Shown here in pieces: positions 45,820 to 55,126 of a DNA stretch of 64,000 nt. This stretch comes from Elymus sibiricus (lineage: Eukaryota > Streptophyta > Magnoliopsida > Poales > Poaceae). The notes beneath the pieces were generated by a model. It was not told where the DNA came from. It did not search any database and worked only from the letters and a program-made list of their open reading frames with translations. Position 1 is the stretch's first letter, and each line of letters starts with the position of its first letter. The stretch spans positions 239,545,904 through 239,609,903 of the forward strand of contig CM077674.1 in assembly GCA_039707655.1 (NCBI GenBank), written 5' to 3'. Position numbers and translations under genes: made by a program.

Positions 45820-48336
45820 GCATCCCCAAGCTTAACTCCTACTCGTCCTCGAGTAGGGAAGTGATAAAAACAGAATTTTTGATGTGGAATGCTGCCTATC
45901 ATGTTCATCACAATCTTTTTCTTGAATAGCATGGTCATATGGACTTTTTATATGGTTCAAAGCAATAGTCTAGTTTTGACATGAAACATAAATACTCAAG
46001 CATATCGACAAGCAATCATGTCTTTCAAAATATCAACGCTAAAGCAAGCTATCCCAAGCCCATCATGCTCAATCATTGATCCATTCATATAACATATCCG
46101 TATATTAGTTAACCCAAAGCACAAGCATGACCATAGTGCTCCCCGATTGGTGCCTTTATAAGAGAGGATGGAAACTCAAGAAAATAAAAATTGCATAAAA
46201 GTAAATAGATAGGCCCTTCGCAGAGGGAAGCATTGATTTGCTTTATGTGCCAGAGCTCTTTGTTTGAAAAAAATGAGAGATAAAAATTATTTTGAGAGGT
46301 ATGCTTTTCTGCCAACAAGAATGGTTAAGAATGTTTCATCATCTTCCATGCTAAGCACAACATAGGTGGCTCCCAACAGAAAATAAATTTGTACTCCCCT
46401 TCATTAAGGTATTGTTCCTTTCCGAGAGAGTTTTTTTATTCCTTTTTCCACCTTTTCCAATACAAGCCATGGCTAGCCGAATTCACGGGTGCCCTCCATA
46501 CCAACACTTTCTAAGGATTTTTTTTCCATTTTAGCAATTCGGGATGGGCATCCCTATTACCAACCATTCTCTCGTGCAATGACAAGTGATAACACTCATC
46601 GTGAGAATGACACACTTAGCATGGGAAGATAAAGAGCACCCCCTTCCGCCTCATGAGCGGTACGGGCACACAAAAAGAGGAGTTTATTTGAAAATTTAGA
46701 GATGGCACACGCAAATTTACTTGGAATGGTTTAGAAATACCGCATATAGGTAGGTATGGTGGACTCATATGGCAAAACTGGGTTTAAGGATTTTGGATGC
46801 ACAAGTAGTATTTCTACTTAGTACAAGTGAAGGCTAGCATGGGATTGAGAAGGTGACCAACCAAAAAGTAAAAAGATCACACCCACGCCTCAAGCAAAAC
46901 TAACAACAAAAATATGCACACAAGGAGGATGTAATTTCATAGCATAACTATTGACTTTCATGTGCTTGCATAGGGAATCACGAACCTTAACACGAATATT
47001 CTTACTAAAGCATAATTACCCACTAACATAGCATCATATATTATCGTTCCCATATCTCAAAACCATTATTAAGAACCAAGTTTATTTTATCCAATGATCT
47101 TCATGAAAGTTTTTATCTATATCCTTCTTGGATATTTATCACTTTGGAACTAATTTAACATGTTGCTTTTATAAGCTCCAGCAAATATAAGTGAAGAACA
47201 TGAGCATAAAATTTCTATCTCTCAAAAAAAGTATAAGTGAAGCAAGAGAGATTTTCTTCAAAATTTCAGCAACTCTCAAATAAATATATGTGAAGCATGA
47301 GAGCATTTCTTAAAAACTAGCAAAGCACACCATGCTCAAAAAGATATAAGTGAAGCACTAGAGCAATTCCATAGCTCAAAAAATTTAAGTGAAGCATATG
47401 AGCCATTCTAACAAATTATAACCACTTTGGTTCTCTCAACATGGGTGTGTACAGCAAGGATTCATGACTTTGATCAAACAACAAGGAAAGCAAAAATTCA
47501 TATCATACACGACGCTCCAAGCAAGACACATATCATGTGACGAATAAAAATATAGGTTCAAGTAAAATACCGATGGTTGTTGGAATAAAGAGGGGATGCC
47601 ACTCGGGGGTATCCCCAAGCTTAGATGCTTGAGTCTTATTAAAAATTTACCTTGGGGTGCCTTGGGCATCCCCAAGCTTAGGCTCTTGCCACTCCGTATT
47701 CCGTCATCCATAAAGATCTCACCCAAAACTTGAAAACTTCAATCACACAAAACTCAACAAAACCCCGTGAGATCCGTTAGTATAAGAAAGCAAATCACCA
47801 CTTTTAGGTACTGTTGCAAACCCATTAATATTTTATCTTGCATAATATCTACTGTATTCCAACTTTGCTATGGCTTATACCCCCCGGAAAAGTCCATAGA
47901 ATCACCAAAACAAGCAAACAATGCAAAGAAAACAGAATCTGTTTCAGACAGAACAGTCTGTCGTAATCTGGAAGTTTAGAATACTTCTGTAACCCAAAAA
48001 AAATCTGAAAAATTAGGAAAATTTCGGGAATTCATATAGCAATACTATGTAAAAAATTTAGAATTTCCTCACGCCCAGTACAGAAAATTAATCCCTGCAC
48101 TGGACACAAAACTTTCTGTTTTGAAAACATCATCAATTATACTATCATCTAGATCACCCCAAAGCTATTGCTTGGCACAAACACTAATTAAAACACAAAA
48201 AACACAATATATCCAGAAAGATAATTATGCAAACACTCAAGAACAGAAACCAAAAAGCAAAAATAAATTTATTCATTGGGTTGCCTCCCAACAAGCGCTA
48301 TAGTTTTACGCCCTTAGCTAGGCATAACACATGGAT
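45820..48336 (-). other. Non-coding spacer and polypurine tract of element H
   Basis: The minus-strand polypurine tract 'aagcttggggatgc' lies directly inside the 3' LTR (complement at 45821-45834), preceded by the 'ctcgaggacgagtaggag' phrase typical of these elements. The remainder is AT-rich and shares blocks with the spacers of C. No ORF is supported. Confidence 0.65.
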
Positions 48337-49545
48337 CTAAGTTTTGTCATTCTTGTTTCTGGATCCATAAGAGGCCCTCATGATTGAATCATATGGTGGC
48401 ATTATTTTGGTCCTAGGGAAGTGTTCCCTCCCCTTCCTCAAGGGAAATTGGAACTTTATGTTCCCTTCTTTCATGTCAATCACGGCACCAATAGTGCGCC
48501 AAATCGGTCTACCAAGAATTATTGGGCAAGACGGATTGCAATCAATATCAAGAACAATCAAATCTATGGAAACAATATTCCTATTAGCAAGGATAAGAAC
48601 ATCATTGATTCGTCCCATAGGCTTTTTAATGGTGGAATCCGCCAAGTGAAGATTCAAAGAACACTCCTCAAAATCGGTAAGACCAAGAACATCACATAAA
48701 GACTTCAGAATGGTGGAAACACTTGCACCCAAATCACACAAAGCAAAGCATTCATATTTTTTTATTTTAACTTTGATAGTAGGTTCCCACTCATCATGCA
48801 TTTTAATAGGGATAGAAATCACTAGATTCAACTTATCCTCAAAAGCTTTCATTAAGGCATCTACTATATGTTTAGTAAATGATTTGTTTTGTTCATAAGC
48901 ATGAGGTGAACTAACCATGGATTGCAGCAATGAAATACATTCAATCAAAGAGCAATTGTCATAATTAAAATCCTTGGGATTCAAAGGAGTAGGGGCATCA
49001 CTAGAGAGAGTTTTAACCTCTTCATGCCCACTTTTTGCAAATTTTTCAACAAGTTTTTCACTCTCAAAAATTTTGGGACGCCTTCCAATGGAAGTTGGAT
49101 CATGTCCAGTCCCTTTATCAACAATTTCAATCTTGAAAAACAAAGATTCAAGAGGAGTAGAACCAATCATCTTAAGATCTTCATCTTTTTTAGGCAAGAA
49201 ATCGCAAGAAAACGCTTTTTCCACAGTCGAGATGTTATCTAGCAATTGAGTGGCTTCATCCAAGGTAATCTCGATGAACGTTCCACCAGCAGCGGAATCC
49301 AAAAGATTTCGAGAAGAAAAATTCAAACCCATATAGAAATTTCGTATGATCATCCGAAGTTTCAACCCATGAGTTGGGCAATTCTTCAGAATCACCTTCA
49401 TCCTTTCCCACGCTTGCGCAACACGCTCATGCTCAAGTTGCTTAAAATTTATGATTTGCGTTCTCAGGGAGAGGATTTTTGCCATGAAAAATACGCGAAA
49501 ATTCAAGAGTGCAAGCAAAAATAGATCTAGCGAGAAAAACGGCAA
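48337..49545 (-). CDS. gag-pr: Gag-aspartic protease polyprotein of element H, open
   Basis: An uninterrupted 402-codon frame. Residues from about 30 to 75 (TQIINFKQLEHERVAQAWER, LKNCPTHGL) match the retrotransposon Gag capsid region. The C-terminal 130 residues form a pepsin-type retroviral protease with CDLGASVS (complement of about 48722-48745), the later SCPIILGRPI and a hydrophobic strand before it. It is shorter than the Gag of E and F (about 560 residues to the same point) and lacks their N-terminal section. The first 20 residues after the chosen ATG are an unlikely Gag start, so the real N-terminus may be truncated. It would form particles for a non-autonomous element. It stays open despite the loss of pol, which suggests recent activity or youth. 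Confidence 0.8.
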   Translation of the reverse strand: MPFFSLDLFLLALLNFRVFFMAKILSLRTQIINFKQLEHERVAQAWERMKVILKNCPTHGLKLRMIIRNFYMGLNFSSRNLLDSAAGGTFIEITLDEATQLLDNISTVEKAFSCDFLPKKDEDLKMIGSTPLESLFFKIEIVDKGTGHDPTSIGRRPKIFESEKLVEKFAKSGHEEVKTLSSDAPTPLNPKDFNYDNCSLIECISLLQSMVSSPHAYEQNKSFTKHIVDALMKAFEDKLNLVISIPIKMHDEWEPTIKVKIKKYECFALCDLGASVSTILKSLCDVLGLTDFEECSLNLHLADSTIKKPMGRINDVLILANRNIVSIDLIVLDIDCNPSCPIILGRPIWRTIGAVIDMKEGNIKFQFPLRKGREHFPRTKIMPPYDSIMRASYGSRNKNDKT

Positions 49546-49711
49546 ACGAAAAGAGGGGCGAATAAAACCGCCAAATTTGTGAAGTGGGGGAGATGAAAAT
49601 GAGAGGCAAATGGTGAAGTGGGGGAGAGGAAAACCGGAGGCAAATGGTGAATAATGTAAGTGCGAAGAGATGAGATTTGTGATTAGGAACCTGGTGGATG
49701 TTGATGAAGCC

Positions 49712-49729
49712 TCCCCGGCAACGGCGCCA
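49712..49729 (-). promoter_or_regulatory. Primer-binding site of element H (tRNA-Asp type)
   Basis: The complement reads TGGCGCCGTTGCCGGGGA, the canonical Athila-group site without change, 11 bases inside the 5' LTR. Confidence 0.9.
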
Positions 49730-49740
49730 GAAATCTTCCT

Positions 49741-51283
49741 TGATGGCGCATAGAAGCACCTTGCTCACGTTGGTGGTTTCCCCGAAGAGGAAGGGATGAT
49801 GTAGCAAGCGGAGAAGTATTTCCCTTGGCTAAGGACCAAGGTTATCGAACCAGAAGGAGGTTCACCCAACACCACGTGTTCAGCACCTGCACATAAGAAA
49901 ACAAATCTCCACACCCCAACGCGATCAAGGGGTTGTCAAGCCCTTAACGGTGAGATGAAAGATGAAACGTCGATGGAAAATTGTTGCAAAGTGGAAGATG
50001 GTTCAGATCTAAAATCTTTAGATCAAAAGCAAAAGCAAAAGAGATCGAAAGCAATATGATGGAAAAGAGACCCCTGGGGCCGTAGGATTCACTAGTGGCT
50101 TCTCTCAAATAAAATAGCAAACGGTGGGAAAACTTTTACTATTGGGCAATTGATAAAACCTCAAATAATCATGATGATATCCAGGCAATGATCTATATAT
50201 AGGCATCACGTCCAAGATTAGTAGACCGACTCCTGCCTGCATCTACTACTATTACTCCACACATCGACCGCTATCCAGCATGCATCTAGTGTATTAAGTT
50301 TATGGAAAAATGGAGTAATGCAATAAGAACAATGACATTATGTAGATCAGATCTATTCATGTAGGAATAGACACGATCTTTTTCTCCTTAGTAGCAACGA
50401 TTAGCGCGTGTCTTGTTGCCCCTTCTGTCACTGGGAAAGAACACCGCGAGATCGAACCCACTATCGAGCACCTCTTCTCATGGCAAGAAAAATCAATCTA
50501 GTTGGCCTAACTAAACCAAAGTTTCAAAGAAGAAATACAAGACTATAAGAAATCATGCAAATAAGAGATCAAAGAACTCAAATCACTTTCATGGATATAA
50601 AAAGATAGATCTGATGATAAACTCAAAGTTCATCGGATCCCAACAAACACACCGCCAAAAAGAGTTACAACATATGGATCTCCAAGAGACCATTGTATTG
50701 AAGATCAAAGAGAGAGAGAAAGCCATCTAGCTACTGCCTACGGACCCGAAGGTCTATAATGAATTACTCACGCATCATCAGAGAGACATCAATGGGCATG
50801 ATGAACCCCTTCGAGATGGTGTCTAGATTGGATCTGGTGGTTCTGGAACTTGCGGCGGCTGGAATTGTTTTTCGTCGACTCCCCTAGGGTTTTTGGGATT
50901 TTAGAGAATTTATAGAGCAAATAGGCGGTGGAGAAGGGCATCCAGGGGGCCACCACCCATCAGGGTGCGCTTGGCCCCCCTGGCGTGCCCTGGTGGGTGG
51001 TGCCCACCCTGGGCCGCATCTCCGATACTTCTTCGGTCCTTCGGGTGTCTTCTGGCCCAGAAAAAATCCACAAAAAGTTTCGCTTCGTTTGGACTCCGTT
51101 TGATATGGATTTTCTGTAAATCAAAAACAGGGCAGAAAACAGCAACCGGCACTTGGCACTATGTCAATTGGTTAGTACCAAAAAATGATATAAAGTTGAT
51201 ATGAAATCATTATAAAACATCCAAGATTGATCATATATCAGCATGGAACAATCAAAAATTATAGATACGTTGGAGATGTATCA
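49741..51283 (-). repeat. 5' LTR of element H
   Basis: 1543 bp. It starts TGATGGCGCATAGAAGC on the plus strand and ends TTGGAGATGTATCA. The minus-strand TATA-like box (ctataaatt) is at 50908-50916. It forms an inverted repeat with J. Confidence 0.9.
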
Positions 51284-51463
51284 GCCCCTTGGCCCATCTT
51301 CTCCTATATGATCCCATTTACCCTAGAAAAAACCTAGAGAAGACTTTCGAGATGAAGCACCATCGTCTCGAGGTGAAAACGGTAGCAGGAGCACTTTTGC
51401 TCTCCGGCGGAGCAATTCGGCCGGGGAAACTTCCCTCCGGGAGGGGTAAATCAAAGCCATCAT

Positions 51464-53002
51464 TGATACGTCTCCAACGTATCTATAATTTTTTATTGTT
51501 CCATGTTGATATATGATCAATCTTGGATGTTTTATAATGATTTCCTATCAACTTTATATCATTTTTTGGTACTAACCTATTGACACAGTGCCAAGTGCCC
51601 GTTTCTGTTTTCTGCCCTATTTTTGATTTACAGAAACTCCATATCAAACGGAGTCCAAACGTAGTGAAACTTTTTGTGGAATTTTTCTGGGCCAGAAGAC
51701 ACCCGAAGGAACGAAGAAGTATCGAGAGGCAGCCCAGGGTGGGCACCACTCACCAGGACGTGCCAGGGGGCCCAGGCATGCCCTGATGGGTGGTGGCCCC
51801 CTGGAAGCTTCCCTCCACGGCCTCTTTGCTCTATAAATACTCTAAAATCCCCGAAACCCTCGAGGAGTCGCCGAAACACAATTCCAGCCGCCGCAAGTTC
51901 CAGAACCACCGGATCCAATCTAGACACCATCTCGGGGGGTTTCACCATATCCATTGGTGCCTCTCCGATTATGCGTGAGTAGTTCATTGTAGACCTTTGG
52001 GTCTGTAGGCATTAGCTAGATGGCTTTCTCTCTCTCTTTGATCTTCAATACAATGGTCTCTTGGAGATCCATATGATGTAATTCTTTTTGGCGGTGTGTT
52101 TGTTGGGATCCGATGAACTTTGAGTTTATGATCAGATCTATCTTTTTATATCCATGAAAGTGATTTGAGTTCTTTGATCTCTTATTTGCATGATTTCTTA
52201 TAGTCTTGTATTTCTTCTTCAAAACTTTGGTTTAGTTAGGCCAACTAGATTGATTTTTCTTGCCATGGAAAGAGGTGCTCGATAGTGGGTTCGATCTCGC
52301 GGTGTTCTTTCCCAGTGACAGAAGGGGCAGCAAGACACGCGTTGATCGTTGCTACTAAGGAGAAAAAGATCGTTCTATTCCTACATTAATAGATCTGATC
52401 TACATCATGTCATTGTTCTTATCGCATTACTCCATTTTTCCATGAACTTAATACACTAGATGCATGCTGGATAGCGGTCGATGTGTGGAGTAATAGTATT
52501 AGATGCAGGTAGGAGTCGGTCAACTAATCTTGGATGTGATGCCTATATATAAATCATTGCCTGGATATCGTCATGATTATTTGAGGTTCTATCAATTGCC
52601 CAACAGTAAAAGTTTTCCACCGTTCGCTATTTTTCTTGAGAGAAGCCACTAGTGAATCCTATGTCCCCCGGGGTCTCTTTTCCATCATATTGCTTTCGAT
52701 CTCTTTTGCTTTTGCTTTTGATCTGAAGATTTCTGATCTGAACCATAATTCACTTTGCAACAATTTCCCATCTATGTTTCATCTTTCATGTCACCGTTAA
52801 GGGCTTGACAACCCCTTGATCGCGCTGGGGTGTGGAGATTTGTTTTCTTGTGTGCAGGTGCTGAACACGTGGTGTTGTGAGAACCTCCTTCTTATTCGAT
52901 AACCTTGGTCCTTAGCCAAGGGAAATACTTCTCCGCTCGCTACATCATCCTCTCCTCTTGGGGAAACCACCAACGCGAGCAAGGTGCTTCTAGGCGCCAT
53001 CA
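51464..53002 (+). mobile_element. Solo LTR J (same family as H, opposite orientation)
   Basis: The 1539 bp run from TGATACGTCTCCAACGTATC to CTTCTAGGCGCCATCA, flanked by 5-mers differing at one base (atcat 51459-51463; atcgt 53003-53007). The uninterrupted F/E LTRs read 'gccatcgtcatcacc' here, confirming the insertion site. A TATA box (ctataaata) is at 51831-51839. No interior is present. It is highly similar to the LTRs of H along its whole length. Confidence 0.9.
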
Positions 53003-54136
53003 ATCGTCATCACCAACATTCCTCTCATTGAGGGAGGGGGCAATCTTCATCAACATCTTCACCAGCACCATCTCATCTAAAACCCTAGTTCATCTCTTGT
53101 ATTGAATCTTTGTCTCAAAACCTCATATTGGTACCTATGGGTTGCTAGTAGTGTTGACTACATCTTGTAGTTGATGCTTGTTGGTTTACTTAGTGGAAGA
53201 TCATATGTTTAGATCCTTGATGCTATTCAATACCCCTCTGATCATGACCATGAATATGAGTTGTGAGTAGTTACTTTTGTTCTTGAGGACATGGGAGAAG
53301 TCGTGTTATAAGTAATCATGTGATGTTGGTATTCGTTCACTATTTTGATGATATGTATGTTGCTATTCCTTTAGTGGTGTCATCTGAACGTCGACTACAT
53401 GATACTTCACCATACTTGGGTATAAGGGAAAGCATTGGGGTGTAACAAGTAGATGGTGGGTTGCGAGAGTGACAGAATCTTAAACCCTAGTTTATATGTT
53501 ATACCGTAAGGGGCTGATTTGGATCCATATGTTTCATGATATGGTTAGCCTTATCTTAATTCCTCTTTCGTAGTTGCGGATGCTTGCGAGAGGGGTTAAT
53601 CATAAGTGGGCTATTAGTTCAAGTAAGAACAACACCCTAGCACCGGTCCACCCACATACCAAATTATCAAAGTAATAAATGTGAATCAACTAAACATGAT
53701 GAACGTGACTAGACAAAAATCCCTATGTGTCCTCGAGAACGCTTTGCTTTATATAAGAGAACTTTCCGGCTTGTCCTTTGCTATAAAAAGGACTGGCCGA
53801 CCTTGCTGCACACTTTTTACTTTACTTGTTTGCTATTCGTTACAAATTATATTATCACAAAAGTATCTATCACCACTACTTTTAGCCTTTGCAGAGAATA
53901 CCTTACTGAAAACCGCTTGTCATTCCTTCTGCTCCTCGTTGGGTTCGACACTCTTACTTATCGAAAGGACTACGATTGATCCCCTATACTTGTGGGTCAT
54001 CAGGTGTGCATAGAATTGTATCGGCGGTTGATATAACTTGAAGAGAATATTGATTCTACCTTTAGCTCCTCGTTGGGTTCGACACTCTTACTTATCGAAA
54101 AAGGTTGCAAACCATCCCTATACTTGTGGGTTATCA

Positions 54137-54345
54137 GCCCCCCTCCGGTAACTCTTTGCGCCAGTATTTTTTACTAATTCTAAAATAATTCTCCGTAAAA
54201 TTTCGTCCAATTTTGAGAATTTTTTATTTCTGCACAAAAACAACACCAAAGTAGTTCTGCTAAAAACAACTTCAGTCCTGCTTAGTTTCATTCAAATCAT
54301 GCAAATTAGAGTCCAAAACAATAGCAAAACTGTTTGGAAAGTAGA
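54137..54345 (-). mobile_element. Solo LTR B, right part (decayed end)
   Basis: After element C, LTR B continues through 'ccggtaactctttgcgccag' and 'caaatcatgcaaattagagt' to 'ggaaagtaga', close to the position where related LTRs finish with a tail ending GAGACGTATCA. That tail is unrecognisable, so the exact end is uncertain by some 20 bp. The first five bases, gcccc, are the right target duplication of C. Confidence 0.65.
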
Positions 54346-54690
54346 CCGAAAAGTGAACCAAGTTACACAAACGCTCTCAACTATGTAAACTAATATAAGA
54401 TCTTTTTGTGATCTACAAGATCTTATATTACTGCCCACATGCCATAAAATAACATCGTCACTTTTTCTCTTTCACATACACCGGGAGAAAGGGTGAGGAT
54501 AGCAATCCCCTTTGCCTCCCCCGTCGGAGGAGCCTCCAGGATAGTACAAGGGGGCGCGGTTGAGGAAATTGGACTTCGTGTTCTTGTTGGGTCTGGATCG
54601 TGGACCGACATCATCTTGTGTTGTAATCGGGTTTTAGCTTGCAAAATGGTCTTATATTATGGGACGGAGGGAGTAGTTTATAAGATCTTA
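54346..54690. mobile_element. Decayed MITE with a 217 bp inserted fragment
   Basis: The left half has 'taatataagatc' (54391-54402) and its complement 'gatcttatatta' (54419-54430). The right end 'cttatattatgggacggagg' running to 'gagta' (54651-54675) is a Stowaway-type terminus. The 12-mers gatcttatatta (54419-54430) and ggtcttatatta (54648-54659) flank 217 bp that look unrelated to the MITE, as a target duplication would. The outer left terminus is not recognisable. The inserted piece has short frames on both strands (73 codons, minus) but no known domain. Confidence 0.45.
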
Positions 54691-54826
54691 TACCCCTCCG
54701 TCCCAAATTACTTGTTGCGAAGTGAATAAAAATGAATGTATTTAGAACTAAAATACATCTAGATACATCAATTTATATGACAACAGAGGAAGTTTTACAG
54801 AGGAAGTACTATACTACTAACTGTTG
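54691..54826. mobile_element. Stowaway-type MITE remnant
   Basis: The left end 'cccctccgtcccaaattact' and the interior 'tttagaactaaaatacatct' match the common grass Stowaway layout. The right end ('gacaacagaggaagt', 'acagaggaagtact') is degenerate. Confidence 0.6.
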
Positions 54827-55126
54827 ATGGTGGAACAGGAGCAGTAAATATGTGAGTGAATATTTTGGCTGGCACGGTAAGAGCATCTACAACCGGATGC
54901 CTCAAACATATCTCATACACCCAGGCGGACGACCCGGTCAGTGACCGGTCACAAAAAAGCAACCCAGACGGGCGCCTCAAACGGGCCTCAAACGCCCGGC
55001 CTGATCGGCACCCCTCATATCCAACCCAAATATGGGGCGGATACGGGGAGGCCCGGGCGCATCCGCCACGTCGGACCGACGATGGTATCCCACAAGGAAT
55101 CGCCCGGAAACCTGGCGATCCGACAG
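54827..55126. other. GC-rich repeat fragment, probably a non-autonomous DNA transposon end
   Basis: The phrase 'aagagcatctacaaccggat' (54880) followed by 'gcctcaaacgggcctcaaac' is a pattern frequent in grass small DNA transposons. The partner end is missing because G interrupts it at 55127. The frames at 54856-55131 are not considered real. The class is not determined. Confidence 0.4.

Larger units (their letters stand above)
44343..51283 (-). mobile_element. Element H: Gag-protease-only Athila-like retrotransposon
   Basis: The 6941 bp are flanked by a perfect 5 bp duplication, gcccc (44338-44342; 51284-51288), inside the 3' LTR of F. In element orientation (minus strand) the 5' LTR is 51283-49741 (1543 bp), the primer site 49729-49712, the Gag-protease ORF 49545-48337, and a 2.5 kb spacer follows. 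The polypurine tract is near 45835-45821 and the 3' LTR 45819-44343 (1477 bp). No polymerase or integrase is present, so it would depend on a related autonomous element. The LTRs differ at 7 of the first ~235 positions (3%) plus one ~66 bp deletion in the 3' LTR. Confidence 0.92.
35308..54002 (+). mobile_element. Element F: Athila-like retrotransposon, same family as E (host of H and J)
   Basis: It starts TTATACGTCCATTTTGC (TG mutated to TT) and ends TATACTTGTGGGTCATCA. The 5' LTR is 35308-36827 (1520 bp). The 3' LTR is 43996-54002, which without H, J and their duplications is 1517 bp. The coding order is that of E. The LTRs differ by roughly 7% over the first 330 bp. The target duplication is not clean: 'ttagg' precedes and 'ggtgt' follows, where the 5' LTR of C has 'gttggtgtg'. 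A small deletion at the left junction would explain this. Its ORFs are broken but less so than those of E. Confidence 0.9.
43996..54002 (+). repeat. 3' LTR of element F (contains H and J)
   Basis: The parts are 43996-44342, 51289-51463 and 53003-54002. Joined, they are collinear with the 5' LTR of F and match its length to within 3 bp. The first part includes a run of thirteen C's (44289-44301). Confidence 0.9.
16196..54136 (+). mobile_element. Element C: non-autonomous Athila-like LTR retrotransposon (host of D, E and F)
   Basis: The element starts TGATATGTCTCTGACG and ends ACTTGTGGGTTATCA, with a 5 bp duplication differing at one base (ggccc 16191-16195; gcccc 54137-54141). The 5' LTR is 16196-19246. 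The interior is 19247-33948, containing E, and the 3' LTR is 33949-54136, containing F. Net of insertions the LTRs are about 1514 and 1493 bp and the interior about 4.45 kb. It has a tRNA-Asp primer site, one broken Gag-like ORF and a polypurine tract, but no protease, reverse transcriptase or integrase. The LTRs differ by more than 10% over the first ~320 bp, making this the oldest paired-LTR element in the nest. Confidence 0.85.
33949..54136 (+). repeat. 3' LTR of element C (contains F)
   Basis: It starts TAATATGTCTCTGACG (G to A in the terminal TG) and is interrupted at 35308 by F. It resumes at 54003 with 'ggtgtgcatagaattgtatc', collinear with 'ggtgtgagtagagttgtatc' at 19112 in the 5' LTR. 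Without F it is about 1493 bp. Confidence 0.85.

Noticed and set aside
48380..49524. Plus-strand frames opposite the Gag of H
   Set aside because: Shadows of the 402-codon minus-strand ORF, which carries Gag and protease motifs.
54346..54420. Target duplication for LTR B on its right side
   Set aside because: No acccc copy or near match occurs at the decayed end; the end of B cannot be fixed from this sequence.
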